Assembly: GCF_045277565.1 (NCBI RefSeq)
Contig: NZ_CP123584.1
Location: 4,340,001 to 4,404,000 of the forward strand
Direction: 5' to 3'
DNA: 64,000 nt
DNA from: Aliisedimentitalea scapharcae
GTDB lineage: Bacteria; Pseudomonadota; Alphaproteobacteria; Rhodobacterales; Rhodobacteraceae
Every line of letters starts with the position of its first letter. Position 1 is the first letter of the stretch. This document shows, piece by piece, positions 17,308 through 26,274 of this stretch. The notes under the pieces are model-generated. The model did no database searches. It worked only from the letters and a program-made list of their open reading frames with translations, and had not been told where the DNA came from. A program made the position numbers and the translations under genes.

Positions 17308-17514
17308 TTATTCTTCAGAAGCTGCTTCAGCAGCTTTTTGGTTCAGAATGGTCTTCACACGGGCAGCTTCGCGGCGAGCCGCTTTGATGCCTGCAGTGTT
17401 TTCCAGCTGTCCGGTGGCCTGTTGAAAGCGCAGGTTAAAGCTTGCTTTCTTCAGGTTGGTGAGCTCCTGACGAAGCTCGTCCGCCGATTTGGCGCGCAGT
17501 TCTTGGGCGTTCAT
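17308..17514 (-). CDS. rpmC: 50S ribosomal protein L29
   Basis: 68 residues, [18 protein letters not shown] at the N-terminus and the L29 core [18 protein letters not shown]. It is normally next to rplP; here it heads its own unit, 2.7 kb from rplP, with a promoter and a 110-nt leader. AAGGAAAAGG precedes the ATG. Confidence 0.96.
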   Translation of the reverse strand: MNAQELRAKSADELRQELTNLKKASFNLRFQQATGQLENTAGIKAARREAARVKTILNQKAAEAASEE

Positions 17515-17630
17515 CGCCTTTTCCTTTTCTCAAAACACCAGAAGGCCCCTGCAATAGGGTCACCTTTGACCTGGTGGATGAATGACAAACATACGAATCC
17601 CTTCAACAGAAGGAATCCGCAGGATGACGC

Positions 17631-17659
17631 TCTATAGGGGAGGATCGGCATGGGGGCAA
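17631..17659 (-). promoter_or_regulatory. Promoter of the rpmC-rpmD unit
   Basis: Minus strand: TTGCCC (17654-17659), 17-nt spacer, TATAGA (17631-17636). The leader to rpmC is about 110 nt. It is very like the rpsJ promoter at 26712-26740. A GGGAAA-G-TTTCCC palindrome abuts the -35 on the upstream side. Confidence 0.6.
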
Positions 17660-17810
17660 GGGAAAGTTTCCCTATCCTCAAAGCTCCACAAAATAAGGGC
17701 TTCGACCCATAGCGTTTGGAGCTGCATTCCTCAGTTTTTCCAGAGAAGTCTGCCCGGCACAGCCAAGGCAGTTCACGCCACCCCCTTTTACCCGACAAAT
17801 TAAATCAGGA

Positions 17811-17839
17811 TTGACAATATTTCGACGACAAGATACCAA
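17811..17839 (+). promoter_or_regulatory. Possible promoter of bfd-bfr
   Basis: A perfect -35 TTGACA at 17811-17816; with a 17-nt spacer the -10 would be TACCAA (17834-17839), a weak match. An iron-responsive operator would be expected for this operon, but none can be named with confidence. Confidence 0.4.
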
Positions 17840-17862
17840 ACCAAAAAAGTCAGGTAAGTGAA

Positions 17863-18102
17863 ATGATCGTCTGTAGCTGCCAAACCATCAGTGACAAGGA
17901 CATCCATGCCGCCATCAACTGGATGCGGGCGTCGGATGAAAGCACCATAATCACCCCTGGCAAAATCTACCATGCGCTCGGCAAAACCCCCGAGTGCGGC
18001 GGCTGCATGAAGCTTTTTGTTGCATCCATGCGGTCGAATTCTAATCTGGAAGTTCCATTCGAGCTTCGTGGATTGAAAGCCAAACAACAAAATTGGAGAT
18101 GA
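17863..18102 (+). CDS. bfd: Bacterioferritin-associated [2Fe-2S] ferredoxin
   Basis: 79 residues. The Cys pattern is C-x-C near the N-terminus (VCSCQTIS) and C-x-x-C near residue 47 (CGGCM), the Bfd-type [2Fe-2S] set. Bfd passes electrons to bacterioferritin to release stored iron. It is immediately followed (3 nt) by bfr, which confirms the assignment. AGGTAAGTGAA precedes the ATG. The C-terminal 20 residues extend beyond a minimal Bfd. Confidence 0.85.
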   Translation: MIVCSCQTISDKDIHAAINWMRASDESTIITPGKIYHALGKTPECGGCMKLFVASMRSNSNLEVPFELRGLKAKQQNWR

Positions 18103-18105
18103 CGC

Positions 18106-18591
18106 ATGAAGGGTGACAAGAAAGTCATCGAATACCTGAACAAGGCGTTACGTGTTGAGCTAACAGCCGTCAGCCAGTTCTGGTTGCACTATCGTCTGCA
18201 AAAGGACTGGGGCTATGGCAAGCTGGCTAAAAAGATGCGCGAAGAAAGCATCGAAGAGATGGAGCATGCCGACAAGCTGATCGACCGCATCATCTTTCTG
18301 GAAGGTCATCCGAACCTACAGACGCTGGACCCGCTTCGGATTGGCGAAAACGTCCGCGAAACCCTGACCTGTGATCTTGCAGCTGAGATGGAAGCCGTCG
18401 CGCTTTATGCCGAAGCCCGAAAATATTGCTCGGACGTGGGGGACTATGCCTCGATGCATCTGTTCGAAGAGCTGATCCTGGACGAACAGGGGCACGTCGA
18501 CTTCCTCGAGACCCAGATCGGGTTGCTGGATGAAATTGGCGCGGCAAACTATGGCCAACTCAATGCCGACCCCGCAGATCAGGCGGACTGA
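18106..18591 (+). CDS. bfr: Bacterioferritin
   Basis: 161 residues. Ferroxidase ligands sit at the standard positions: Glu18, Glu51, His54, Glu94, Glu127 and His130. The haem ligand Met52 is also present (EEMEHAD). It therefore should be an active haem-binding iron store forming 24-mers. It forms an operon with bfd and ends at a bidirectional terminator. Its position inside the split ribosomal cluster is unusual. Confidence 0.96.
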   Translation: MKGDKKVIEYLNKALRVELTAVSQFWLHYRLQKDWGYGKLAKKMREESIEEMEHADKLIDRIIFLEGHPNLQTLDPLRIGENVRETLTCDLAAEMEAVALYAEARKYCSDVGDYASMHLFEELILDEQGHVDFLETQIGLLDEIGAANYGQLNADPADQAD

Positions 18592-18628
18592 CCTGAGCCG
18601 ATCAACTCAGATACCTGGCAAAAACGAA

Positions 18629-18659
18629 AAAGCCCTCCCGGATCATTCGAGAGGGCTTT
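18629..18659. terminator. Bidirectional terminator between bfr and the 2OG-oxygenase-like gene
   Basis: AAAGCCCTC (18629-18637) pairs with GAGGGCTTT (18651-18659). On the minus strand the stem runs into TTTTTCGTTTTTG, on the plus strand into TTTGTTAA. Confidence 0.8.
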
Positions 18660-18682
18660 GTTAATTCAGATGGCGCGGCAGA

Positions 18683-19306
18683 TCAGCCCCAACTGTAGTT
18701 GAAACTCACCGAAATCCGCTCGTCTTCGTCTGCCATGTTCAGCGGTACTTCGTGACGCAACCAGCTTTCCCACAACAGGACATCCCCCACATCGGGGGCC
18801 AGATAGATGAACGGCTGCAACTTGCGTCGGGCGTCTTTCTTGCGCGCTGGTGCGGCCATCATCCGGGCGGACCGCGGGTCCTCCAGCTTGAGCGCGCTGG
18901 CTCCCTTGGGCATCGACACATAGGTGGTGCCGCTGATCACTGAATGCGGGTGGATGTGGCTCGCGTGGGTGCCGCCGGGGGGCAGAATGTTGATCCACAG
19001 GTCTTCCAGCTTCAACTTGCGACCATCCAGATCAAACTCCAGATCCTTGGCAAAGGCGGCGACATGTTTGTCCAACACCTTGACCAGATCCGCAAACACC
19101 GGGAACCGCCACGGCAAATCCGTCAGCGACGCATAGGACGTATAGCCGGGATATCCGTTTGCCTCGGACCAGGTCTGGCCTGCTTCGTCATCTTCGGCGA
19201 TGACCAAACAGGAATTTTCCAATTCATCCGCATCGATCTTGGGCCGGTATTCCGACAATGATGCGCGATAGAGACGGGTTACAAAGAGAGATTCGATCTG
19301 TGCCAT
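18683..19306 (-). CDS. Putative 2OG-Fe(II) oxygenase (TIGR02466-like)
   Basis: 207 residues, beginning MAQIESLFVTRLYRASL. The middle has a histidine cluster (THASHIHPHS) followed by VISGTTYVSMP, and near the end are RHEVPLN and RISVSFNYSWG. These match the double-stranded beta-helix layout of TIGR02466-type proteins, with the distal His and substrate Arg. The ATG at 19306 is preferred because the longer frame to 19468 reads as low-complexity leader; no good ribosome site is visible. The substrate is unknown. It is divergent from the SnoaL-like gene by 128 bp. Confidence 0.65.
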   Translation of the reverse strand: MAQIESLFVTRLYRASLSEYRPKIDADELENSCLVIAEDDEAGQTWSEANGYPGYTSYASLTDLPWRFPVFADLVKVLDKHVAAFAKDLEFDLDGRKLKLEDLWINILPPGGTHASHIHPHSVISGTTYVSMPKGASALKLEDPRSARMMAAPARKKDARRKLQPFIYLAPDVGDVLLWESWLRHEVPLNMADEDERISVSFNYSWG

Positions 19307-19434
19307 GGGCCGGGTGTAGCGCAGGAGAGCGCCAAGCGCGAGAGCGACATTTGCACCTGCGTCGCCTTTTCCTTTTCCTCCTCTCTTTCCTGCTGCACAG
19401 TTGGCCGCAAGCATCACAATCAGGGATACGGGCC

Positions 19435-20190
19435 ATGCAGACCAGCAAAACAGACCAGATCCGGGCATTGCTGAAGAGCATCGAAACCGGAGACCCCGGC
19501 CCCATCGCCGTCGTGAACCAATCCAAATACATCCAACACAACCCCCAGACCCATGAGGGCAGCGAAGGGTTGGAGGCGCTGTTCAAACGCCTGTCGCTGA
19601 CCAACCCGCGGGTCAATGTCGTCCGCGCGTTCGAGGATGGAAATTTCGTGTTTGGCCACACCGAATATGATTTCTCCAGCCAACGCATCGGGTTCGAGGT
19701 GTTTCGCTATGACGGGGATCAGGTGGTCGAACATTGGGACAATATCCAGGCCCGCAAGGGTCCGAATGGCAGCGGACACAGTATGGTGAACGGCCCGACC
19801 GATGCCGGGGACCTGAACCGGACCGAAGAAAATCGCGCTTTGGTCGCCGCGTTTGTTCAACAGATTCTGATCCAACGGGATCACACCCACATGGATGACT
19901 ATTTCCAAGAGGACCAACTGATCCAACACGATCACGCGCTCTCGGACGGAGCAGATGCCCTCCTGGCCAGCCTGACATCCCAGACAACTGCCAAACTATA
20001 TGAAAAATGCCACCGGGTTCTCGCCTGCGGGAGTTTTGTTCTGGCTGTCTGCGAAGGCCGTCAGCAAGGACGCCACAGTTCGTTCTACGAGATGTTCCGG
20101 ATCGAAAACGGCAAGATCGTCGAGCATTGGAACACTGTGGAAACCGTTCCACCCCGCGATCTTTGGAAGAACGACAACGGTAAATTCTGA
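19435..20190 (+). CDS. Double SnoaL/NTF2-like domain protein
   Basis: 251 residues from ATG at 19435 (AGGGA 9 nt upstream). The sequence is two related halves: YIQHNPQTHEG...FEVFRYDGDQVVEHWDNIQ and LIQHDHALSDG...YEMFRIENGKIVEHWNTVE. Both have the SnoaL-like pattern IQH...VEHWD/N, so it is probably an internal duplication giving a two-domain monomer. Members of this fold are isomerases, hydrolases or binding proteins; the function here is not known. It ends at a terminator shared with rplP. Confidence 0.75.
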   Translation: MQTSKTDQIRALLKSIETGDPGPIAVVNQSKYIQHNPQTHEGSEGLEALFKRLSLTNPRVNVVRAFEDGNFVFGHTEYDFSSQRIGFEVFRYDGDQVVEHWDNIQARKGPNGSGHSMVNGPTDAGDLNRTEENRALVAAFVQQILIQRDHTHMDDYFQEDQLIQHDHALSDGADALLASLTSQTTAKLYEKCHRVLACGSFVLAVCEGRQQGRHSSFYEMFRIENGKIVEHWNTVETVPPRDLWKNDNGKF

Positions 20191-20207
20191 AAAGACCCCG
20201 AAAAAGC

Positions 20208-20243
20208 AAAAAGCCCCCGCCGATTTCTCGACGGGGGCTTTTT
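20208..20243. terminator. Bidirectional terminator between the SnoaL-like gene and rplP
   Basis: AAAAAGCCCCCG (20208-20219) pairs with CGGGGGCTTTTT (20232-20243). It is strong on both strands, so the rplB-rplP transcript should stop here rather than continue into rpmC. Confidence 0.88.
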
Positions 20244-20261
20244 GTTGTCTCAAGACCGGAG

Positions 20262-20675
20262 TTACCAGTCTTCGCGAACCACGACGCGGGTTTTGACCGG
20301 GAGTTTCATCGCGGCAAGGCGCAGGGCCTCGCGTGCGATGTCTTCCGATACACCGTCGATTTCGAACATCACGCGGCCAGGTTTGACCTTGGCAGCCCAA
20401 TAATCCACGGAACCTTTACCTTTACCCATACGGACTTCGGTTGGCTTCGAGGTTACCGGGGTATCCGGGAAGATCCGGATCCAAACACGGCCCTGACGCT
20501 TCATGTGACGCGTCATGGCACGACGTGCGGCTTCGATTTGACGGGCGGTTACCCGCTCGGGCTGGGTCGCTTTCAGACCGAATGAACCGAAGTTCAGGTC
20601 CGAACCGCCTTTTGCCAGGCCTTTGATCCGGCCTTTGTGCATCTTGCGGAATTTAGTACGCTTTGGCTGAAGCAT
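20262..20675 (-). CDS. rplP: 50S ribosomal protein L16
   Basis: 137 residues. It begins [16 protein letters not shown]; the core [18 protein letters not shown] and the end [11 protein letters not shown] are standard. L16 helps place the aminoacyl-tRNA acceptor arm. It is the last gene of its block, with a strong terminator 19 nt beyond, instead of running into rpmC. Confidence 0.97.
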   Translation of the reverse strand: MLQPKRTKFRKMHKGRIKGLAKGGSDLNFGSFGLKATQPERVTARQIEAARRAMTRHMKRQGRVWIRIFPDTPVTSKPTEVRMGKGKGSVDYWAAKVKPGRVMFEIDGVSEDIAREALRLAAMKLPVKTRVVVREDW

Positions 20676-20687
20676 GTGATCTTCTCC

Positions 20688-21398
20688 TTAGCGACGACCG
20701 CCACCAGCACCACGAGGTGCAGGGCCGTCCTGGAGTTCCTGTGCTTTACGGTCACGTGCCGCAGGATCGTGTTCCATGATCTCGCCTTTGAAGATCCAGA
20801 CCTTGATCCCGATGATCCCATAAGGGGTCATCGCTTCGGCAGGTGCGTAATCGATGTCCGCGCGCAGTGTGTGCAGAGGCACACGACCTTCACGGTACCA
20901 TTCGGTACGGGCGATTTCAGCGCCACCCAGACGACCAGCAACGTTCACCCGAATACCCAGGGCACCCATACGCATGGCGTTCTGAACAGCACGTTTCATC
21001 GCGCGACGGAACGATACACGACGTTCCAGTTGCTGTGCGATGGACTCACCAACCAGAGCAGCGTCCAGTTCCGGCTTGCGGACTTCGACGATGTTCAGGT
21101 GCAGTTCGCTGTCGGTCAAACGGCCAAGTTTCTTGCGCAGACCTTCGATGTCTGCACCTTTCTTGCCGATGATGACACCGGGACGTGCAGTGTGGATCGT
21201 GACGCGGCACTTTTTGTGCGGACGTTCGATGATCACACGCGCGATACCGGCCTGCTTGCACTCGGTCTTGATGAACTCACGGATTTTCAGATCTTCCAGC
21301 AGGAGATCACCGTAGTCCTTGGTGTCGGCGTACCAGCGGCTGTCCCAGGTGCGGTTGACCTGAAGGCGCATGCCGATCGGATTGACTTTATGACCCAT
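20688..21398 (-). CDS. rpsC: 30S ribosomal protein S3
   Basis: 236 residues. It starts [16 protein letters not shown]; the KH domain holds the GKKG loop ([15 protein letters not shown]). Its ATG overlaps the rplV stop by one base (TAATG). The C-terminal tail is Gly/Arg-rich ([10 protein letters not shown]). Confidence 0.97.
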   Translation of the reverse strand: MGHKVNPIGMRLQVNRTWDSRWYADTKDYGDLLLEDLKIREFIKTECKQAGIARVIIERPHKKCRVTIHTARPGVIIGKKGADIEGLRKKLGRLTDSELHLNIVEVRKPELDAALVGESIAQQLERRVSFRRAMKRAVQNAMRMGALGIRVNVAGRLGGAEIARTEWYREGRVPLHTLRADIDYAPAEAMTPYGIIGIKVWIFKGEIMEHDPAARDRKAQELQDGPAPRGAGGGRR

Positions 21399-21778
21399 TA
21401 GGCTTGCTCCTCAACTTGACGCACCGTGATGGTGATCTCCGAAAACGGCTTCAGGATCTTGCCAAACCGGCCACGGGCCCGAGGGCGACCGCGCTTCATG
21501 ACCATATTCTTGCCAACATAAGCCTCGGACACGATCAGTTCATCGACGTCCAGGTTATGGTTGTTTTCGGCGTTCGCGATGGCAGACTGAAGGCATTTCT
21601 TCACGTCCTGAGCGACCCGTTTGTTTGAGAAAGTCAGATCGGTCAAAGCACGATCAACTTTCTTGCCACGGATCATCTGAGCCACCAGGTTCAGTTTCTG
21701 CGGGCTGGTACGGAGCATGCGCGTTTTCGCCATTGCTTCGTTTTCAGCCACGCGGCGGGGGTTCTTTGCCTTGCCCAT
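21398..21778 (-). CDS. rplV: 50S ribosomal protein L22
   Basis: 126 residues. The core [20 protein letters not shown] and the C-terminal beta-hairpin region [18 protein letters not shown] are both present. The hairpin lines the exit tunnel. It is coupled to rpsC by a one-base overlap. Confidence 0.97.
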   Translation of the reverse strand: MGKAKNPRRVAENEAMAKTRMLRTSPQKLNLVAQMIRGKKVDRALTDLTFSNKRVAQDVKKCLQSAIANAENNHNLDVDELIVSEAYVGKNMVMKRGRPRARGRFGKILKPFSEITITVRQVEEQA

Positions 21779-21781
21779 GAC

Positions 21782-22060
21782 TTACTTCCGTTTCGCTTTT
21801 TTGTCAGCCGCGTGACCATAATAGGTACGAGTTGGCGAATATTCACCAAACTTCTGACCGATCATGTCTTCGGTGACGTTGACTGGGATGTGCTTCTTGC
21901 CGTTGTAGACACCAAACGTCAGGCCCACGAACTGGGGCAGAATGGTGGAACGACGAGACCAAATCTTGATGACTTCGTTGCGGCCCGAATCCTTCGCAGC
22001 TTCGGCTTTTTTCAGCACGTAAGCGTCGACAAAGGGGCCTTTCCAAACAGAGCGAGACAT
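21782..22060 (-). CDS. rpsS: 30S ribosomal protein S19
   Basis: 92 residues, [18 protein letters not shown] at the start and [19 protein letters not shown] near the end. It forms part of the head of the small subunit. Gaps are 3 nt on both sides. Confidence 0.97.
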   Translation of the reverse strand: MSRSVWKGPFVDAYVLKKAEAAKDSGRNEVIKIWSRRSTILPQFVGLTFGVYNGKKHIPVNVTEDMIGQKFGEYSPTRTYYGHAADKKAKRK

Positions 22061-22063
22061 ATA

Positions 22064-22906
22064 TTAACGCCCCTTCTTCTTGGCGTGCCGCGAGCGGATG
22101 ATCAGCTTGCTGGACGCTTTGTTCTTGTTGCGGGTGCGTGCACCCTTGGTCGGCTTACCCCATGGGGTCACCGGGTGACGACCACCCGAAGTCCGGCCTT
22201 CACCACCACCGTGGGGGTGATCGATCGGGTTCATGACCACACCACGAACCGACGGACGCACACCTTTGTGGCGCATACGACCGGCTTTACCGTAGTTCTG
22301 GTTGGAGTTGTCGGGGTTGGACACGGCACCAACGGTGGCCATGCATTCCTGACGGACCAAGCGCAGTTCACCCGAGCTCAGGCGGATCTGGGCGTAACCG
22401 CCGTCACGACCAACGAACTGAGCATATGTACCGGCTGCACGGGCGATCTGGCCGCCTTTGCCGGGCTTCATTTCGATGTTGTGAACGATGGTACCGATCG
22501 GCATGCCCGAGAATGGCATTGCGTTACCAGGCTTGATGTCGGCCTTGGCGGATGCCACGACTTTGTCACCAACTGCCAAACGCTGCGGAGCCAGGATATA
22601 GGCCTGTTCCCCGTCGGTGTATTTGACCAATGCGATGAAGGCGGTCCGGTTCGGGTCATATTCGATCCGTTCAACGGTTGCCGCAACATCAAATTTGTTC
22701 CGTTTGAAGTCAACGATACGGTAAAGGCGTTTCGCCCCACCACCGCGGCGACGCGATGTAATCCGTCCGGTGTTGTTCCGGCCACCCGATTTCGTCAGAC
22801 CCTCGGTGAGGGATTTGACGGGGCGTCCTTTCCAGAGCTCCGAACGGTCGATCAGCACCAGCCCGCGCTGGCCCGGCGTCGTCGGCTTATACGACTTAAG
22901 TGCCAT
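22064..22906 (-). CDS. rplB: 50S ribosomal protein L2
   Basis: 280 residues. The conserved peptidyl-transferase-region segment [19 protein letters not shown] contains the critical His. L2 is needed for subunit joining. It is the first gene of a separate rplB-rplP block, preceded by a structured leader and separated from rplW by 1.7 kb with a terminator, which is unusual for the S10 operon. Confidence 0.97.
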   Translation of the reverse strand: MALKSYKPTTPGQRGLVLIDRSELWKGRPVKSLTEGLTKSGGRNNTGRITSRRRGGGAKRLYRIVDFKRNKFDVAATVERIEYDPNRTAFIALVKYTDGEQAYILAPQRLAVGDKVVASAKADIKPGNAMPFSGMPIGTIVHNIEMKPGKGGQIARAAGTYAQFVGRDGGYAQIRLSSGELRLVRQECMATVGAVSNPDNSNQNYGKAGRMRHKGVRPSVRGVVMNPIDHPHGGGEGRTSGGRHPVTPWGKPTKGARTRNKNKASSKLIIRSRHAKKKGR

Positions 22907-22970
22907 GCTTTCTGTCTTCCGTTTAGCGTGCCAGACCTTAGGTTGTTGTCTTTGGTCCGGCTATGTTTAA

Positions 22971-23012
22971 GGCCCCCGAAGGTGCCCGATGATATAGGGC
23001 CCCGAAGGTCCC
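22971..23012 (-). promoter_or_regulatory. Twin UUCG-capped hairpins in the rplB leader
   Basis: On the minus strand, GGGACC-TTCG-GGGCCC (23012-22997) and GGCACC-TTCG-GGGGCC (22986-22971). Each has six stem positions with one A-G mismatch at the same place, and the third pair is G-C in one and C-G in the other, so the fold is kept by compensating changes. They lie 65-106 nt before the rplB start. Confidence 0.6.
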
Positions 23013-23020
23013 CGATTCGC

Positions 23021-23055
23021 AAAAATCAAGAGCCCCGGAACGAATCCGAGGCCTC
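23021..23055 (-). terminator. Terminator-like or attenuator hairpin upstream of rplB
   Basis: On the minus strand GAGGCCTCGGA pairs with TCCGGGGCTC (10 pairs, one bulged G, one G-T), loop TTCGT, then TTGATTTTT. It may end the transcript of the 58-residue gene or, if the promoter at 23067-23095 is real, act as an attenuator of rplB. Confidence 0.55.
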
Positions 23056-23066
23056 AAGATTGGTGG

Positions 23067-23095
23067 CATTTAGCAGGGATGAGAGGGGCTGTCTA
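23067..23095 (-). promoter_or_regulatory. Possible rplB promoter
   Basis: Minus strand: TAGACA (23090-23095), 17-nt spacer, TAAATG (23067-23072). The -35 matches 5/6, the -10 only about 3/6. It lies just upstream of the terminator-like hairpin. Confidence 0.35.
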
Positions 23096-23148
23096 TAGAA
23101 CGGCGTCAGAATCTTGGGTTCGTCAACAGGTATCGATGGCACGCGCTT

Positions 23149-23163
23149 TTCGACTCAGTCGAA
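23149..23163. repeat. Palindrome TTCGACT-C-AGTCGAA upstream of rplB
   Basis: Perfect 7+1+7 palindrome just after the stop of the 58-residue gene; the other copy is at 17036-17052. Confidence 0.6.
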
Positions 23164-23192
23164 CGCTGCCAGATCTAGCGGGTCTTCCCCCA

Positions 23193-23369
23193 TCACTTCT
23201 TGTCGCGTGCTGCCTTTTCTTCTTTGGTGAGCTTGTTGTTCCAAACATTGTTGCTCAACCCCAACTCGGCCGGCTGAGGCTTGGTTTTTCCAACACTGAC
23301 CCGGCCTCCTTTTTCAAGGAACTCCCGAATTAATGCGTCATCCGTGGTTTCTTTGGGGACATGTTTCAT
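23193..23369 (-). CDS. Small hypothetical protein (58 residues)
   Basis: From ATG at 23369: starts MKHVPKETTDDALIREFLEK, then GGRVSVGKTKP, LGLSNNVWNNKL and a Lys-rich end. It is charged, with no membrane segment and no signal. A longer frame to 23504 has no ribosome site and its N-terminus looks unrelated. It resembles small conserved proteins of alphaproteobacteria with unknown function. It lies in the gap that splits rplW from rplB, on the same strand as the ribosomal genes. Confidence 0.55.
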   Translation of the reverse strand: MKHVPKETTDDALIREFLEKGGRVSVGKTKPQPAELGLSNNVWNNKLTKEEKAARDKK

Positions 23370-23617
23370 ACGGATCAGCCTAACGGGCCTTTGCGCGCGA
23401 GGCAACGGTACCCGTACAATCGGAAACAGGGCCAGATCAGCGTCCACTTGGTCCATGCGATTGGTTTCCCGAACATGCCCATTGGCCTGCAAAACTGATG
23501 TCAAATTAGAAAACGTGATCTCCTGGGCCCTGACGTCAGCGCTTCATTCGCTATGCCCATGTTGAAAAATGTCGTACACTCACTGGCATTATCCTATCCA
23601 TTAAAACAGGACCTCCG

Positions 23618-23944
23618 ATGAAACGCATTCTGACACTTCCCGCCCTTTGCCTCACGCTAGCGACGCTGCCGGCCGTGGCCAGCGCCTGCCCTTGGGGCGG
23701 TGGTGCCTTCAAATTCAGCGAGCACGGTATTTATGGTGATTTCACCGTCAATGGCGGTTGCACTGAAATGGTCTGGGATCGCCTGAGCGATGGCCCGGAA
23801 ACCGCTGCATTGGAACGCACGAAATATGGCTGGAAGGGCTCGCTGGAAAAGGCGGACGTCGAGTTGCTGGAAGACGGCGAACACCTGCGACTGACCGGCC
23901 ACGGCGGCCCGACCCGTCAATTTCCGGTCAAGCGCACCCAATAA
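23618..23944 (+). CDS. Small secreted protein, function unknown
   Basis: 108 residues. MKRILTLPALCLTLATLPAVASA is a Sec signal peptide with a likely AxA cleavage site. The mature part is about 85 residues with two Cys (ACPWGGG, NGGCTEM) that could form a disulfide, and ends in LTGHGGPTRQFPVKRTQ. AGGA lies 7-8 nt before the ATG. No family recognised. It is on the opposite strand to the ribosomal genes around it. Confidence 0.6.
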   Translation: MKRILTLPALCLTLATLPAVASACPWGGGAFKFSEHGIYGDFTVNGGCTEMVWDRLSDGPETAALERTKYGWKGSLEKADVELLEDGEHLRLTGHGGPTRQFPVKRTQ

Positions 23945-24570
23945 ATCCTGCTGCCAGAACCAAAAAACACCATGCTGGACAGGAGCGCAGCCAATTGCGG
24001 CGATGCGTAAAATTCCAATCCAAGGAGTTTCCAGCATGGTTCACACGCCAAAACACTTGGGGTTTTCCCGCACATCAGCTTGAGGTCCGACTTTCGTTTG
24101 CACCAGACGGGTTGAGCCCAAGACTTCTGCCTTCCAGCTTCCAGGCACCATAATGCCGTTAGGATCGCAACCCAGTATTGTCTGTTAACCCAGCCGTTCG
24201 CCTCAAGGGCAAGACGACTGGACAGATCCTTCAAAGCCGACAACGTCGTCTGGTTGTTCAGGCCACGTAACCACCGACTGACACGGCAACCACCAAGATT
24301 GGCGTGTGGTGGGTTGTCGATAAGATCCTGTTTGCCACGCGCCCCATGGTTCCCTCATCGCCCACGAAAGTTCCGACAGCTTCACCTGGTTAGCCAGCGC
24401 CGGCCTCAGCCAGACATCTCATAGCCAACAGACTGGCCGCGATGCCGCCTTTGACGTCGGCGTTGCCCAACCCATTGGCTTTGTCGCAGTCCAGCTCACT
24501 CTGGGGGGCGCGCGTCCAAGAGACCGCGCCAACTACAGCCAAGATCGTCGGACCGACCAGGCCAAGCAAC
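23945..24570. other. About 630-bp region without a recognisable gene between the secreted protein and the rplW terminator
   Basis: Only short open frames occur and none has both a ribosome site and a family resemblance. The longest minus-strand frames (23917-24243 and 24390-24623) have Trp/Cys-rich or mixed composition. It may be decayed coding sequence left by past insertions, but no transposase motif could be identified. Confidence 0.5.
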
Positions 24571-24601
24571 AAAAAAGGCCCCCGCTTGCGCGAGGGCCTT
24601 T
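24571..24601 (-). terminator. Intrinsic terminator after rplW
   Basis: AAAGGCCC-C-CGC (24574-24585) pairs with GCG-A-GGGCCTTT (24590-24601) and is followed on the minus strand by TTTTTTG. It ends the rpsJ-rplW transcript 23 nt after the rplW stop, before rplB. Confidence 0.85.
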
Positions 24602-24623
24602 GATCTTGGCAAAAGCCGATCAA

Positions 24624-24920
24624 TCAGAGTCCGGTGGACACGTCGATTGTGTTGCCCTCTTCCAGGGTAACATAGGCTTTTTTGACGTCTTTGCGACGAC
24701 CCAGCTGGCCGCGGAACCGCTTGACCTTGCCTTTGGTGATCGTGGTGTTGACGGCTTTGACCTTCACACCAAAGAGGCTTTCAACGGCTTCCTTGATCTG
24801 GGGTTTGTTGCTGTCGATGGCCACTTCAAACACAACCGCACCGTTTTCCGACGCCATGGTCGATTTTTCGGTGATGATCGGCTTGCGGATCACGTCGTAA
24901 TGTTCTGCCTTCGCGCTCAT
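24624..24920 (-). CDS. rplW: 50S ribosomal protein L23
   Basis: 98 residues. Core [18 protein letters not shown], then [20 protein letters not shown]23 docks SRP and trigger factor at the tunnel exit. It overlaps rplD by 4 nt. It is the last gene of its block: a terminator follows where rplB would be expected. Confidence 0.97.
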   Translation of the reverse strand: MSAKAEHYDVIRKPIITEKSTMASENGAVVFEVAIDSNKPQIKEAVESLFGVKVKAVNTTITKGKVKRFRGQLGRRKDVKKAYVTLEEGNTIDVSTGL

Positions 24921-25534
24921 TTCAGACGAGCCTCCAGTGCTTCGATCCCCGCTTTGGTGATCACCAGGGTGTCACGCTTGAGGATGTCATAAACATTTGC
25001 ACCCATCGTCGGCAGGATATCCAGACCTTCGATGTTGCGCGATGCGTTCAGGAAGCCTTCGTTGACCGCGGCACCGTCGATGACCAGAGCGCGTTTCCAG
25101 CCCAGGTTTGCAACCTGTTTGGCCAGAGCGGCAGTCTTGCCTTCTGCGGCAGCGTTTTCGATCACAACCAGCTCACCGGCTGCCATTTTGGCAGACAGAG
25201 CATGGCGCAGACCCAGCTTGCGGAACTTTTTGGTCAGCTCGTGACCGTGCGACCGCACAACGGGGCCTTTGTAAACACCACCACCACGGAAGATCGGTGC
25301 CGAACGGGCGCCGTGGCGTGCGCCACCGGTACCTTTTTGGCGATAGATCTTCTTGGTTGAGTATTTGACTTCCGAACGGGTCTTGACCTTGTGGGTACCG
25401 GCCTGTGCGTTGTTACGCTGCCAACGGACCACACGGTGCAGGATGTCCGCACGTGGCTCCAGACCAAACAGGTCTGCGTTCAGCTCGATGTCGCCGGCTT
25501 TGGAGCCGTCCAGATTGATCACATCAAGTTTCAT
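24917..25534 (-). CDS. rplD: 50S ribosomal protein L4
   Basis: 205 residues. The conserved [20 protein letters not shown] and [15 protein letters not shown] segments line the tunnel wall. In enterobacteria L4 represses the S10 operon through the leader; a leader of about 115 nt before rpsJ exists here, but the mechanism is unproven. Overlaps of 4 nt with rplC and rplW. Confidence 0.97.
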   Translation of the reverse strand: MKLDVINLDGSKAGDIELNADLFGLEPRADILHRVVRWQRNNAQAGTHKVKTRSEVKYSTKKIYRQKGTGGARHGARSAPIFRGGGVYKGPVVRSHGHELTKKFRKLGLRHALSAKMAAGELVVIENAAAEGKTAALAKQVANLGWKRALVIDGAAVNEGFLNASRNIEGLDILPTMGANVYDILKRDTLVITKAGIEALEARLK

Positions 25535-26262
25535 GCTTCACCACCTTCCGCAGGGGCTTCTTCGGCCGGGGCCTCAGATGCAGCAGCTTTCAGACCAGCC
25601 GGGAACGGCAGACCTTCGGGCGCTTTCTTCTTCACGGCATCCTTCACGGTGACCCAGCCACCTTTGGAACCAGGTACGGCACCTTTGATGAACACCAGAC
25701 CACGGTCGGCGTCGGTCTTGACGACTTCCAGGTTCTGAGTGGTCACGCGGGCAGCACCCATGTGGCCGGCCATTTTCTTGCCTTTGAACACCTTGCCGGG
25801 GTCCTGACACTGACCAGTCGAACCATGCGAACGGTGCGAGATCGACACACCGTGCGAGGCGCGCAGACCACCAAAGTTCCAGCGCTTCATTGCGCCAGCA
25901 AAACCTTTACCGATCGAAGTACCCGAAACGTCAACCTTCTGACCTTCGAGGAAGTGTTCGGCCGAGATTTCGGCACCCACTTCGATCAGGGCATCTTCGG
26001 AAACGCGGAATTCGACCAGTTTGCGTTTGGGGGCAACATTCGCAGCTGCGAAGTGGCCACGCATGGCTTGGCTGGTGCGTTTTGCTTTGGCAGAGCCAGC
26101 GCCGAGCTGAACAGCTGTATAGCCGTCCTTGTCTTCGGTACGCTGAGCAACGACCTGCAAACCATCCAGATGAAGAACGGTCACAGGGATCTGCTTGCCG
26201 TCTTCTTTGAACAGCCGGGTCATGCCGACTTTCTTTGCGATAATACCAGAGCGCATATTCAT
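25531..26262 (-). CDS. rplC: 50S ribosomal protein L3
   Basis: 243 residues. N-terminus [16 protein letters not shown] after a short MN extension; the conserved loop near [23 protein letters not shown] sequence is intact ([11 protein letters not shown]). The C-terminus carries an Ala/Glu-rich tail ([14 protein letters not shown]) that makes it about 30 residues longer than enterobacterial L3, as is common in alphaproteobacteria. Confidence 0.97.
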   Translation of the reverse strand: MNMRSGIIAKKVGMTRLFKEDGKQIPVTVLHLDGLQVVAQRTEDKDGYTAVQLGAGSAKAKRTSQAMRGHFAAANVAPKRKLVEFRVSEDALIEVGAEISAEHFLEGQKVDVSGTSIGKGFAGAMKRWNFGGLRASHGVSISHRSHGSTGQCQDPGKVFKGKKMAGHMGAARVTTQNLEVVKTDADRGLVFIKGAVPGSKGGWVTVKDAVKKKAPEGLPFPAGLKAAASEAPAEEAPAEGGEA

Positions 26263-26274
26263 TACCCTCCGATC

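Larger units (their letters stand above)
17515..17862. other. 348-bp divergent region between rpmC and bfd
   Basis: It holds the minus-strand rpmC promoter (17631-17659), the GGGAAA-G-TTTCCC palindrome just upstream of it (17660-17672), and a TTGACA box facing bfd (17811). No gene is visible; the short reading frames lack ribosome sites and family resemblance. Confidence 0.6.

Noticed and set aside
23092..23126. TTGACG and TATAGA as the rplB promoter
   Set aside because: The spacer would be 23 nt, too long; the TAGACA-N17-TAAATG pair is preferred but still weak.
23917..24623. Possible transposase remnants on the minus strand
   Set aside because: The short frames have no DDE or other transposase motif that could be identified; kept only as an unexplained region.
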